Positions 23,784 to 32,512 of a stretch of DNA of 62,219 bases are shown in pieces. The position numbers were made by a program, and so were the translations under genes. The notes under the pieces are model-generated. The model worked only from the letters and a program-made list of their open reading frames with translations. It did no database searches and was not told the origin of the DNA. The stretch's first letter is position 1, and every line of letters begins with the position of its first letter. Source of the DNA: Olsenella_K sp051878835 (GTDB taxonomy: Bacteria; Actinomycetota; Coriobacteriia; Coriobacteriales; Atopobiaceae). The stretch lies in the NCBI GenBank assembly GCA_051878835.1, contig JBJEKW010000020.1:1-62219 (forward strand), in the 5' to 3' direction.

Positions 23784-25667
23784 ATGTCTGACCAAGACCG
23801 TCAGCCAGTAGATAATCTGCAGAACAGCGCCAACGAGGGCAAGAAGGGCATGCCGCCCGCGGACCAGAGTGCGGGTGCGACGCCCGCTGGCAGGTCCGCG
23901 GTAGCCGATGCCGCCGGTCTGGGCGAGGCGCTGGACATAGGCGCGTCCATCAGGGCACTCCTGGCGCGCCCCCGCGACGAGGTCGTGAACGAGTGCAAGC
24001 GCTATGTCGTTGGCCAGGACCAGGTCCTGCGCGAGGTGGTGGGGCTGACGTACTCGTGCCTGCAACGCATGGAGCGCAGGCTTTCGGGCGTGGACGACCT
24101 GGACCTGCCCCGCGCCTGTGCGTTCATGCTGGCCGGCTCCACCGCCTCGGGCAAGAGCTTCATCATGAAGGTCGTGTGCCGCGTGCTGGGGCTCACGCTG
24201 GTCAGCGTGGACTGCTCGGGCATCACGGGTGCCGGCTGGGTGGGCGACTCGGTGTCGACAGAGCTCAGGCGCGTTGTCGAGGCGCAGAGGAGAAACCCCG
24301 GGCGTCCCGTGGTGGCCTTCTGGGACGAGGCCGACAAGCTGGTAAGGCAGACGAAGGAGGGCGGTCGCAGCTTTGACTCCCAGGGCAACTTCCTGAAGCT
24401 TCTGGACGGCGACCCCCTGGAGCTGGAGCCCGAGAGGCAGGGCCAGGCTCCCGTACGCCTGGACGCGGGCCGCGTGCTGAACGTGTTTGCCGGAGCCTTC
24501 ATGGGAATCGAGTCCATCGTTCGAAAGAGGCTCCTGTCCGGCGGCATCGCCATGGCCCGGGGAGGCTCGGCGGGTCTCATGGGGCCGGACGAGCTGCGTG
24601 CCCACATGACGTTGCAGGACCTGGTCAGCTGGGGCTTCATGCCCGAGTTCGTGGGCCGCTTCGGCGCGGTCGTCAGCGTGCCGGCGCTGTCCAGGGAGTC
24701 CCTGCTGCAGATAGTGAAGGGGTCGCCCCGCAGCCTGGAGCACCGCGTCACGAACCTGCTGGGGCCGGGCAAGGCGTTTCGCATAACTGACGCCGCGGCG
24801 CAGAGGATAGCCTCCGACGCCGTGGCCAGCGGTCTGGGCGCCAGGCGCATAGACCAGCTGGCGAACCACTTCGAGGCCGAGGCCACCGTGCGCCTGGGCT
24901 GCGACCAGGACGTCAACGTGGCCGTCCTGGACGTGGGGGAGGACGGACAGCTGTGCCTGGGCTTCTTGAGCGAGGAGGTGTCCGACGAGGACGAGCGCTC
25001 TCCACAGGGCGAGTCCGTCTTGGTGGAGGTCCCCGAGGCAAGGCCCTCCGCGCAGATGCCCCAGAGCAGGTTCGAGCCAGACCTGCAGCTAGTGTCTCGC
25101 GTGGACGCCGTCGTGGGGACGTCGCTGTGGCAGGACTGCACGTCCACGACGGCCGGCATCGAGCTCGTGGCCCGGAAGCTGGCGGGGCACCGCAGCTGGA
25201 AGCGCTCCGATTCCCGCGTGCGCGAGGCGGCGGAGCTTCTGCTGAGGGCCGTGTCGGGGTACCTGCCGTTTGACCCCGAGGCGAGGCAGACCCTGGGCTA
25301 CGTGATGGCCTACCTGAAGTTCATGGACGTCGGGCTGAAGGATGGCTGGACCTACCTGGACACGTTCTTCTTTGGCACGGTGGAGGTGTGCGGTCTGCGC
25401 GGCCTGGAGGAGCGCGCCATGACCGACCCCTCGGTGGCAACCCCTGCCAGCGTGACCGCCCTGGCGTGCTATCGCAGGTTCCTGCGCTACCCGGAGCGTG
25501 TGCGCAGGGAGGCGGGGCAGCTGGCTCGCGAGCGCACCATGGCGGCGACGACCTCGGAGCACGAGGCCGCATGGCTGGTCGAGGACATCCGCGACGTCGC
25601 CACGTCGGTGGGCATGGGGGCCATGGGCGGCATGTCGAGCGCCGACGGTTTCATACACATGCTGTAG
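23784..25667 (+). CDS. ClpX-like AAA+ ATPase with novel C-terminal domain
   Basis: 627 residues; AAAGGGGA upstream of the ATG. Walker A GSTASGKS (118-125), a pore-loop-like GWVG where ClpX has GYVG, Walker B VVAFWDEADK (176-185), and DLVSWGFMPEFVGRF, which matches the ClpX sensor region. The N-terminal zinc-binding domain is missing, replaced by a disordered 60-residue start. The ClpP-docking IGF-type loop is not seen. About 200 residues (420-627) after the AAA core match no family I recognise. It may be an unfoldase working without ClpP. A 17-nt dispersed word (23837-23853) lies within codons 18-24. Confidence 0.7.
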   Translation: MSDQDRQPVDNLQNSANEGKKGMPPADQSAGATPAGRSAVADAAGLGEALDIGASIRALLARPRDEVVNECKRYVVGQDQVLREVVGLTYSCLQRMERRLSGVDDLDLPRACAFMLAGSTASGKSFIMKVVCRVLGLTLVSVDCSGITGAGWVGDSVSTELRRVVEAQRRNPGRPVVAFWDEADKLVRQTKEGGRSFDSQGNFLKLLDGDPLELEPERQGQAPVRLDAGRVLNVFAGAFMGIESIVRKRLLSGGIAMARGGSAGLMGPDELRAHMTLQDLVSWGFMPEFVGRFGAVVSVPALSRESLLQIVKGSPRSLEHRVTNLLGPGKAFRITDAAAQRIASDAVASGLGARRIDQLANHFEAEATVRLGCDQDVNVAVLDVGEDGQLCLGFLSEEVSDEDERSPQGESVLVEVPEARPSAQMPQSRFEPDLQLVSRVDAVVGTSLWQDCTSTTAGIELVARKLAGHRSWKRSDSRVREAAELLLRAVSGYLPFDPEARQTLGYVMAYLKFMDVGLKDGWTYLDTFFFGTVEVCGLRGLEERAMTDPSVATPASVTALACYRRFLRYPERVRREAGQLARERTMAATTSEHEAAWLVEDIRDVATSVGMGAMGGMSSADGFIHML

Positions 25668-25718
25668 ACGTCTGGGCCGCTCTCTGTCTGTACCCTGTAA
25701 GGAAGTTGTGACGCATGG

Positions 25719-25800
25719 TCCGTAAGGGCTATATTTGTCTGGAAAAGTTAGCCCATGTAGACAAATAGGCCGAATGGGCTTGACCAGATGACTTACGGAT
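25719..25800 (+). promoter_or_regulatory. Nested palindromes upstream of feoAB
   Basis: CCGTAAG (25720-25726) pairs with CTTACGG (25792-25798); TATTTGTCT (25732-25740) with AGACAAATA (25759-25767); GCCCAT (25751-25756) with ATGGGC (25774-25779). The nesting is unusual for a simple operator. It may hold an iron-responsive regulator site or fold as a leader; no clear DtxR/Fur consensus was seen. Confidence 0.5.
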
Positions 25801-25809
25801 GGTGAGGAC

Positions 25810-28346
25810 GTGACACAGACTTCTACTGCTCCGCAGGGCCAGACGCTGCAGAGCCTGGACATAGGGCAAAGCGGCACCGTCACCACGGTGGGCGACGAGG
25901 GCGCGCTGCGGCAGCACTTCCTCGACATGGGCGTCATACCGGGCGCGCGCCTGACGCTGGTGAAGTACGCGCCCATGGGCGACCCCATGGAGTTCATGCT
26001 GCACGGCTACGAGCTGACCCTGCGCATCTCGGAGGCGCAGCAGATCGGTGTGAAGGACGTGGGACGCGACAAGGACCAGGACCAGACGGCTCCGCGTCGA
26101 GCTCCCAGCGAGCACCCGGGACTGGGCGAGGGCGGCCGCTACCACGTGAAGGCCACGGAGCACCCCCTGCCCGAGGGGACCACCCTGACCTTCGCGCTGG
26201 CCGGAAACCAGAACTGTGGCAAGACCACCCTGTTCAACCAGCTGACCGACTCGAACCAGCACGTGGGCAACTTCCCCGGCGTCACGGTGGACCGCAAGGA
26301 CGCCGCCATCAAAGGTCACCCCAACACCGACGTGGTGGACCTGCCGGGCATCTACTCGATGTCGCCGTACTCCAGCGAGGAGATAGTCTCGCGCCAGTAC
26401 ATCCTGGACGAGCACCCCACGGGCATCATCAACATCGTGGACGCCACGAACATCGAGCGCAACCTGTACCTGACCATGCAGCTGATGGAGCTGGACCGAC
26501 CCATGGTCCTGGCCCTGAACATGATGGACGAGCTGCAGGGCAACGGCGGTTCGGTGCGCGTGAACCAGATGGAGGGCATGCTGGGCGTCCCGGTGGTGCC
26601 CATCTCGGCGGCGAAGAATGAGGGCGTGGACGAGCTCATAGACCACGCCCTGCACGTGGCGAAGTACCAGGAGCGCCCCGGTAGGCAGGACTTCTGCAGC
26701 CCGCAGGACCACGGCGGAGCCGTGCACCGCTGCCTGCACGCGGTCATGCACCTGATAGAGGACCACGCCCAGCGCGCCGACATACCCGTGCGCTTCGCCG
26801 CGACCAAGCTGGTCGAGGGCGACCCGCGCGTCGAGGAGGCACTGCGCCTGGACCAGAACGAGAAGGACGCCATCGAGCACATCGTCCACCAGATGGAGCA
26901 GGAGCGCGGCCTCGACCGCGCGGCCGCAATCGCCGACATGCGCTTCTCGTTCATACAGAAGGTCGTAGACGCGTGCGTGGTAAAGCCGCACGCGTCGAAG
27001 GAGCGCCAGCGCAGCGAGCGGGCCGACCGCATCCTGACGGGGCGCTGGACCGCCATACCCACCTTCATCCTCATCATGGCCGCCGTGTTCGTCCTGACCT
27101 TCAACGTCATCGGCGCGTTCCTGCAGAACCTGGTGTCCATGCTGGTGGACTGGGTCACCGCGGCCTGTGACGCCGGGCTCACGGCCGCGGGCGTGAACCC
27201 GGTCCTGCACTCGCTGGTCATCGACGGCATATTCAACGCCATCGGCACGGTGCTCCCCATCCTGCCCATCATCGTGACGATGTTCTTCTTCCTGTCGCTT
27301 TTGGAGGACACGGGCTACATGGCGCGCGTGGCCTTCGTGATGGACAAGCCGCTGCGCAGGATCGGCCTGTCAGGTCGCTCCATCGTTCCCATGCTGATGG
27401 GGTTCGGCTGCACGGTGCCCGCCGTCATGTCCACCAGGACCCTGCCCTCCGAGCGTGACCGAAAGCTGACCATCGCCCTGACGCCGTTCATGAGCTGCTC
27501 TACCAAGCTGACCATCTATGGCTACTTCGTTGCGGCGTTCTTTCCCGGCAGGGGCGGTCTCGTGATCTTGCTGCTGTACCTGCTGGGCATCGCCGTGGGC
27601 GTGCTTCTGGCCTGGATCACGCACAAGACCCTCGACAGGGGAGAGGCCGTCCCCTTCGTGATGGAGCTGCCCAACTACCGCATGCCCTCGGCGAAGAGCG
27701 TGATGCAGCTGCTGTGGGAGAAGAGCAAGGACTTCCTGACGCGAGCCTTCACCGTGGTGTTCGGCGCCGCCGTCGTCATCTGGGCGCTGCAGTCGTTCAG
27801 CCCCACCCTGGAGCTGGTCAGCGACCCGCAGGACTCCGTACTGGCGCTGCTGGCGGCATGGATCTCGCCGATCTTTGCCCCGCTGGGATTTGCCGACTGG
27901 CGCATCACGACGTCCCTCATCGCTGGCTTCATGGCGAAGGAGGTCGTGGTGGCCACGCTGTCCGTGCTGTTCGGCAGCACGGAGGCGCTGGTCGCCGCCC
28001 TGACGCCGCTGGCGGTCGTATCGCTGCTGGTGTTTTGCCTGCTGTACACGCCGTGCGTCGCGGCCATCGCCGCCATCAAGCGCGAGCTGGGCGGCCGGTG
28101 GGCCCTGCGCATCGTGCTGTTCCAGTGCGGCATCGCCTGGGTCGTCGCCTGGCTGGTGCACCTGGTGGGNNNNNNNNNNNNNNNNNNNNNNNNNNNNNNN
28201 NNNNNNNNNNNNNNNNNNNNNNNNNNNNNNNNNNNNNNNNNNNNNNNNNNNNNNNNNNNNNNNNNNNNNTGCTGTTCCAGTGCGGCATCGCCTGGGTCGT
28301 CGCCTGGCTGGTGCACCTGGTGGGCCTGATGCTGGGGTTCGCATAG
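25810..28346 (+). CDS. feoB: FeoA-FeoB fusion ferrous iron transporter (interrupted by an N gap)
   Basis: GTG start after GGTGAGGA. Residues 13-85 are a FeoA SH3-like domain (GQSGTVTTVG...LRQHFLDMGVIPGARLTLVKYAPMGDPMEFML); the FeoB G-domain follows (GNQNCGKTTLFNQLT, DLPGIYSMSPYSSEEI, NMMDE) and then about ten membrane helices. It imports Fe2+ across the membrane. The 100 N at 28170-28269 are flanked by an identical 55-nt sequence; removing 155 nt leaves 2,382 nt, an exact 793-residue frame ending LVHLVGLMLGFA. The gap is therefore probably artificial. Confidence 0.9.
28170..28269. other. Run of 100 N, likely unmerged contig overlap
   Basis: The 55 nt before it (28115-28169) and after it (28270-28324) are identical. 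An assembler overlap of one k-mer is the simplest reading. Confidence 0.85.
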
Positions 28347-28347
28347 C

Positions 28348-28614
28348 ATGGGGCGGCCAGGTTCCGGCAAGGAGGCGCGCCAGGATACCGGTGCGCGCGG
28401 GCGCGCCGACGAGCACGGCCGCTCCAACGGACGAAGCCGAGCCGACGAGCGCAAGCGCCAGCACGAGCTCTGGCGGCGGAGCCTCGCCCGCCAGAGGCAC
28501 CAGCCCCAGCGCGGCAGCTGGGAAGGCGCCGTCCGGGGAAAGGCAGGCCTGGGGCCGAACAAGGCCGCTGGCCGCAAGGGCGGCATCCGTCGTCAGGGGT
28601 CAAAGAGGGGCTAA
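28348..28614 (+). CDS. Small Arg/Gly-rich protein after feoB, unrecognised
   Basis: 88 residues starting two bases after the feoB stop and ending just before a terminator, which suggests a real last gene of the feo operon. Third positions are mostly G/C, like the neighbours. It is strongly basic (RGRADEHGRSNGRSRADERKRQHELWRR), without membrane helices or cysteines. No clear ribosome-binding site other than coupling to feoB. I do not recognise a family; FeoC or FeoB-associated Cys-rich proteins would look different. Moderate confidence that it is translated. Confidence 0.5.
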   Translation: MGRPGSGKEARQDTGARGRADEHGRSNGRSRADERKRQHELWRRSLARQRHQPQRGSWEGAVRGKAGLGPNKAAGRKGGIRRQGSKRG

Positions 28615-28616
28615 GC

Positions 28617-28655
28617 CAAAAGGGCCGAGGCTGCGAACCAGCCCCGGCCCTTCTT
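28617..28655 (+). terminator. Terminator after feo operon
   Basis: AAGGGCCGAGGCT pairs with AGCCCCGGCCCTT (one mismatch) and runs into TTCTTGC. It also contains the GGCCCTTCTTGC word common to other terminators here. Confidence 0.75.
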
Positions 28656-28728
28656 GCATGATGCATTTGCGCCCACAGTCGTATTTGCGCCCACGGCTGT
28701 CCCCGACGTGGGCTGCTACGCAATGGCC

Positions 28729-29385
28729 CTACACCACGAACAGCAACGCGGACAGCGTGATGCAGACGGCTCCGCCAAGCACGAACAGGTGCCACACGAA
28801 GTGCGTCCACGGCACGCGCTTGGCCAGGTAGAACGCGGTGCCCACCGTGTAGCTGAGGCCGCCGGCCACCAGCAGCCAGAAGCCCGGGCGGGGCAGAAGC
28901 GCCCAGATGTCGGGAAGGCGCCATACGACGAGCCAACCCATGAGCACGTAGATCACGACCGACAGCCAGGCGGGCTGGCGCTCGCGCAGGAACGCCTCGG
29001 CCACTATGCCCACGGCGGCCACGACAGCCTCGATGGCCAGCAGCACGGGTCCGCCGACGTCCGCCAGGGTCACGAGCGCAAACGGGGCGTAGCTGCCCAC
29101 GATCATGAGGTAGATGGCGCTGTGGTCGAACACGCGGAAGACCTGCTTTGCCTTCGGGGGCGTCAGCGCGTGGTACAGCGTGGAGAAGGTGAACTCCAGG
29201 ATGAGTCCGACGCCCATCATCACGGCCGCCAGCACGCGCAGGCCGCCTCCGTGATGCGCGGCGAACACGATCAAGAGCACCAGGGCAGCTATGGACAGAA
29301 GCGCCCCCACGCCGTGCGATATGGCGCTTCCGATGTCCTCGCCCAGGCTGTAGCGCCTGGCGGGATGCGTTGTGGCTTCGCTCAC
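28729..29385 (-). CDS. Hemolysin III / YqfA-type seven-helix membrane protein
   Basis: 218 residues from a GTG start with GGAGG 6 nt upstream. Seven hydrophobic segments and the motifs GEDIGSAISHGVGAL, EFTFSTLYHAL, FRVFDHSAIYLMIVGSYAPF and GLSYTVGTAFYLAKRVPWTHFVWHLFVLGGA are those of the HlyIII/PAQR-like family, with the conserved Ser, His and Asp residues that bind metal in the family. Bacterial members are membrane hydrolase-like proteins of uncertain role. It is divergent from htpG. Confidence 0.9.
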   Translation of the reverse strand: MSEATTHPARRYSLGEDIGSAISHGVGALLSIAALVLLIVFAAHHGGGLRVLAAVMMGVGLILEFTFSTLYHALTPPKAKQVFRVFDHSAIYLMIVGSYAPFALVTLADVGGPVLLAIEAVVAAVGIVAEAFLRERQPAWLSVVIYVLMGWLVVWRLPDIWALLPRPGFWLLVAGGLSYTVGTAFYLAKRVPWTHFVWHLFVLGGAVCITLSALLFVV

Positions 29386-29610
29386 GATGTACCTCCGGCT
29401 TCCGAGTTTGCTCCTGCCTATTATGAACAAGGGACGCGGGGTCGCTCGCCCGTCGTGGGGCGTCCGTCACGAGAAGAACCAAAGCCGTAAACCCCTGCTT
29501 ATGAGTTCATCGGCGTAGCGAAAATCTAAGCGTTGGCAGAATAGGTTTTCTTCCGATGGCCGTTTAGGTCCTAAAAGAGCGGGTAGAACATCTATCGTGC
29601 AATTGTCTTT

Positions 29611-29636
29611 GGGGCGGTGGCGCAAGCTGCCGCCCC
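29611..29636 (+). promoter_or_regulatory. GNRA-capped leader hairpin upstream of htpG
   Basis: GGGGCGGTGGC and GCTGCCGCCCC pair over 11 bp (two G-U wobbles) around a GCAA tetraloop, then TTTGTGG and the AAGGAAG ribosome-binding site. The neighbouring upstream gene is divergent, so this hairpin cannot end another transcript and lies in the htpG leader. No CIRCE element was found. Confidence 0.6.
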
Positions 29637-29659
29637 TTTGTGGAAAGGAAGTTCTGCCC

Positions 29660-31630
29660 ATGAAGCAGTTCAAGACCGAGAGCAAGAAGCTCCTGGACCT
29701 CATGATCAACTCGATCTACACAAACAAGGAGATCTTCCTGCGCGAGCTCATCTCGAACGCGTCTGACGCCCTGGACAAGCTGAGCTTCCTGGCCGTGAAG
29801 AACCCCGACATGAAGGTGGACCAGGACTCCCTTGCCATCCGTCTTTCGTTCGACAAGGACGCCCGTACCATCACGGTGTCAGACAACGGCATCGGCATGA
29901 CCCAGGAGGAGCTCGACAAGAACCTGGGCACCATCGCCCACTCCGGCTCCGAGCAGTTCAAGGAGGAGAACGCTGAGCACCAGGGCGACCAGATGGACAT
30001 CATCGGCCAGTTCGGCGTCGGCTTCTACTCTGCGTTCATGGTGGCCAGCAAGGTGCGCGTCGTCAGCCGCGCCTATGGCGCAGACCAGGCCTACGCCTGG
30101 GAGTCCGACGGCGAGAAGGGCTACACCATCGAGCCCGCCGGTCCCGGCGAGCGCGACGGCGCGGACGACCACGGCACGGACATCACGCTGTACCTGCGTC
30201 CCTCGACCGAGCAGGACAACACCGACCAGTACCTCTCGGAGTGGGAGCTCAAGGAGCTGGTCAAGAAGTACTCCAACTACGTGCGCCATCCCATCCGCAT
30301 GATGGTGACCAAGAGCCGCCAGAAGCCCGCCCCCGACCCGAAGCCCGACGACTACAAGCCGGAGTACGAGGATTACCAGGAGCTCGAGACCATAAACTCC
30401 ATGACCCCCATCTGGAAGAAGCGCTCCTCCGACGTCGACCAGAAGGATTACAACGAGTTCTACAAGGCCACGTTCCACGACTACGCCGACCCCGCGCGCA
30501 CCATCAGCTTCCACGCCGAGGGCGCCCTGTCCTACGACGCGCTGCTGTTCATCCCCAGCGTGCAGCCCTTTGACCTGTACAGCAAGGACTACCAGAAGGG
30601 CCTGGCGCTGTACTGCGACAACGTGCTGATCCAGGAGAAGTGCGAGGACCTGGTCCCCGACTACTACAACTTCGTGCGCGGCATCGTGGACAGCCCCGAC
30701 GTAAAGCTGAACATCTCGCGCGAGACGCTGCAGCAGAACGCCCAGCTGCGCGCCATCGCCCGCAGGGTCGAGAAGAAGATCACCAGCGAGCTGCAGGACA
30801 TGCGCGACAACGACCGCGAGAACTACCAGAAGTTCTTTGAGAACTTTGGCCGCGGCCTGAAGTTCGGCATCTACACCACGTACGGCGGAAAGGCCGACGA
30901 GCTGGCCGACCTGCTGCTGTACTGGAGCGCAAAGCAGGGCAAGCAGATCACGTTCAAGGAGTACGTCGACGCCATGGCCGACGGCCAGGACAAGATCTAC
31001 TACGTCGCCGGCGAGTCCCGCGAGCGCCTGGAGGCCATGCCCCAGGTGAAGAGCGCCGTCGAGCACGGCTACGACGTGCTGGTGTGCACGCAGGACGTGG
31101 ACGAGTTCATGTTCCAGGTCATGCGCAGCTACCACGTGGACGCCGTGGCGGGCGACTCCGAGCACAAGGGCACCGATGCCAAGGACTACGAGCTGACCAA
31201 CGTCACGAACGCCGACCTGGACTTTGCGACCGAGGACGAGAAGAAGCAGGCCGAGGAGGCCTCCGAGAAGAACAAGGACCTCTTTGACGGCCTGAAGGAG
31301 GCGCTCGACGGCAAGGTGGACGACGTGAAGGTGGCTCCCGGCCTGGGTGACGCCCCTGCGGCAGTCACCTCGGAGGGCCCCGTGTCGCTGCAGATGGAGC
31401 GCGTCATAGCCCAGGGCCCGGAGGGCGACAAGGCCCCGAAGGCGCACCGCGTGCTTCAGCTGAACGCCGCGCACCCCGTGTTCGGCAAGCTTGTCGCCGC
31501 GCAGGAGTCCGGCGACAAGGACCGCCTGAAGCTGTACGGCCACATCCTGTACGACCAGGCGCTGCTCGTCGCGGGCATGCCCATAGACGACCCCGTGAAG
31601 TTCGCCGAGGACGTCACGAAGCTGATGTAG
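29660..31630 (+). CDS. htpG: Molecular chaperone HtpG (Hsp90)
   Basis: 656 residues. KQFKTESKKLLDLMINSIYTNKEIFLRELISNASDALDK, DNGIGMTQEELDKNLGTIAHSGS, and DIIGQFGVGFYSAFMVA form the GHKL ATP-binding site; the middle domain has NISRETLQQNAQLRAI; the C-terminal domain (about 530-656) carries a Glu/Lys-rich linker. ATP-driven folding helper in the cytoplasm. The start at 29660 is fixed by homology to the family N-terminus and AAGGAAG upstream. Two hairpins follow the stop. Confidence 0.97.
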   Translation: MKQFKTESKKLLDLMINSIYTNKEIFLRELISNASDALDKLSFLAVKNPDMKVDQDSLAIRLSFDKDARTITVSDNGIGMTQEELDKNLGTIAHSGSEQFKEENAEHQGDQMDIIGQFGVGFYSAFMVASKVRVVSRAYGADQAYAWESDGEKGYTIEPAGPGERDGADDHGTDITLYLRPSTEQDNTDQYLSEWELKELVKKYSNYVRHPIRMMVTKSRQKPAPDPKPDDYKPEYEDYQELETINSMTPIWKKRSSDVDQKDYNEFYKATFHDYADPARTISFHAEGALSYDALLFIPSVQPFDLYSKDYQKGLALYCDNVLIQEKCEDLVPDYYNFVRGIVDSPDVKLNISRETLQQNAQLRAIARRVEKKITSELQDMRDNDRENYQKFFENFGRGLKFGIYTTYGGKADELADLLLYWSAKQGKQITFKEYVDAMADGQDKIYYVAGESRERLEAMPQVKSAVEHGYDVLVCTQDVDEFMFQVMRSYHVDAVAGDSEHKGTDAKDYELTNVTNADLDFATEDEKKQAEEASEKNKDLFDGLKEALDGKVDDVKVAPGLGDAPAAVTSEGPVSLQMERVIAQGPEGDKAPKAHRVLQLNAAHPVFGKLVAAQESGDKDRLKLYGHILYDQALLVAGMPIDDPVKFAEDVTKLM

Positions 31631-31648
31631 CCACAGGCTCGTGCTCGG

Positions 31649-31668
31649 GGTGCTGACGCGTCAGCACC
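31649..31668 (+). terminator. Perfect palindrome after htpG
   Basis: GGTGCTGACGCGTCAGCACC is a 20-nt perfect palindrome 19 bp after the stop. No T-run, so termination alone is uncertain. Confidence 0.5.
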
Positions 31669-31694
31669 ACCGGTCTTGAAGGCTATAGTCCAAG

Positions 31695-31738
31695 GGTCCA
31701 CCCCTACGCTTTGCGCGGGGGTGGACCTATTTATTTGT
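31695..31738 (+). terminator. Strong hairpin directly after a TATAGT box
   Basis: GGTCCACCCCTACGC pairs with GCGCGGGGGTGGACC around TTT (31695-31727), then TATTTATTTGT. A TATAGT at 31684-31689 sits immediately upstream, so it might be the 5' end of a short RNA rather than only the htpG terminator. Confidence 0.55.
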
Positions 31739-31739
31739 G

Positions 31740-32139
31740 GTGCTGGGCTTTCACCTGGCCATGGCTTCGCGTACCAAATATGCGCAGCGGGTCCAGAAAT
31801 TGCGAATTACGACCGAATATTTCTGCGTTGCCAAGGCGTTGCGGAAGGCGCGACAGATGTTCAAACAGGTGGTACGAGCGTGGAACGTGATTCAGGCCAC
31901 CCTCGGTAGCTGCCCAAATGCCGGTAAATAATCGCAAGCACAATATCATGAGTTAGTCAAGAAAAACAATCAAATATGCCATCGCAAACTTGTGAATGGT
32001 CGAATTTTGCCCATAAACGGTATTTATTGCCGTGAAACGGGCATACTGAACCCAGCGAGGCAAAGCACCACAGCAATCGAAGCGCAACCAAAGTACGTAG
32101 AACTTCGCCTCGCAGCGCCTTCGAAAGGAGTGAGGCATT
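31740..32139. other. AT-richer intergenic stretch without supported genes
   Basis: Clearly lower GC than the surroundings. Short open frames exist on both strands (for example a GTG-started 64-codon frame at 31737) but none has a ribosome-binding site or the GC-rich third positions of real genes here. A loose hairpin TGCCC...ACGG/CCGT...GGGCA lies near 32006-32052, upstream of the next small gene. Confidence 0.45.
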
Positions 32140-32367
32140 ATGACCAAGTACAACGAGATGAACGCAACGCAGAGGAACGTCTACGACGCATGCTGCAACG
32201 GTTGGTTCATGGGCGGACGCTACCGCGCTCACCTGAACGGCAGCCAGCACGACTTCTTTGCGGACACGGCGCGCATCCTCGCACGCGAGGTCGAGCCTTG
32301 GTACGCAAAGCACCAGGAGCGCCACACCGGTGGCAACCTAGTGGTGAAGTGCGTGCAGGCGCTCTAG
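32140..32367 (+). CDS. Small conserved-looking hypothetical protein
   Basis: 75 residues with a strong ribosome-binding site (AAAGGAGTGAGG) before the ATG and GC-rich third codon positions, so it is very likely translated. Sequence starts MTKYNEMNATQRNVYDACCNGW and ends GNLVVKCVQAL; no membrane helix, signal peptide or motif. The neighbours (htpG before, DUF1292 convergent after) give no clue. I do not recognise a family. Confidence 0.7.
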   Translation: MTKYNEMNATQRNVYDACCNGWFMGGRYRAHLNGSQHDFFADTARILAREVEPWYAKHQERHTGGNLVVKCVQAL

Positions 32368-32462
32368 CCAGCGGCATTCGGTACTGCAGGTCTGCGGGCC
32401 TGCCGCGTGGATAGACACGCGTAACTGACGCCGCAAGCTGGCGAGCAACATCGAAAAGGAGG

Positions 32463-32493
32463 GGGCGGGCCGCGATTCTGTCGCGACCCGCCC
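32463..32493. terminator. Bidirectional terminator
   Basis: GGGCGGGCCGCGA and TCGCGACCCGCCC form a 13-bp stem with one mismatch, loop TTCTG, between convergent genes. Confidence 0.75.
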
Positions 32494-32512
32494 CACGTCG
32501 TTCGCGGCGAGG

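Noticed and set aside
23837..23853. Mobile-element insertion bringing the 17-nt word into the ClpX-like gene
   Set aside because: The word fits the reading frame as Gly-Lys-Lys-Gly-Met and no target duplication or transposase is present.
25719..25800. DtxR/IdeR or Fur box before feoAB
   Set aside because: The palindromes do not match the usual TTAGGTTAGSCTAACCTAA-type or Fur consensus closely enough.
28115..28324. True tandem duplication in feoB
   Set aside because: The 55-nt copies abut an N run of exactly 100 and collapsing them restores the frame, so an assembly overlap is the better explanation.
29500..29660. CIRCE (HrcA) operator before htpG
   Set aside because: TTAGCACTC-N9-GAGTGCTAA was not found.
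31737..31931. 64-codon frame after htpG
   Set aside because: GTG start without ribosome-binding site, atypical codon third positions, and overlapping equally open frames on both strands.
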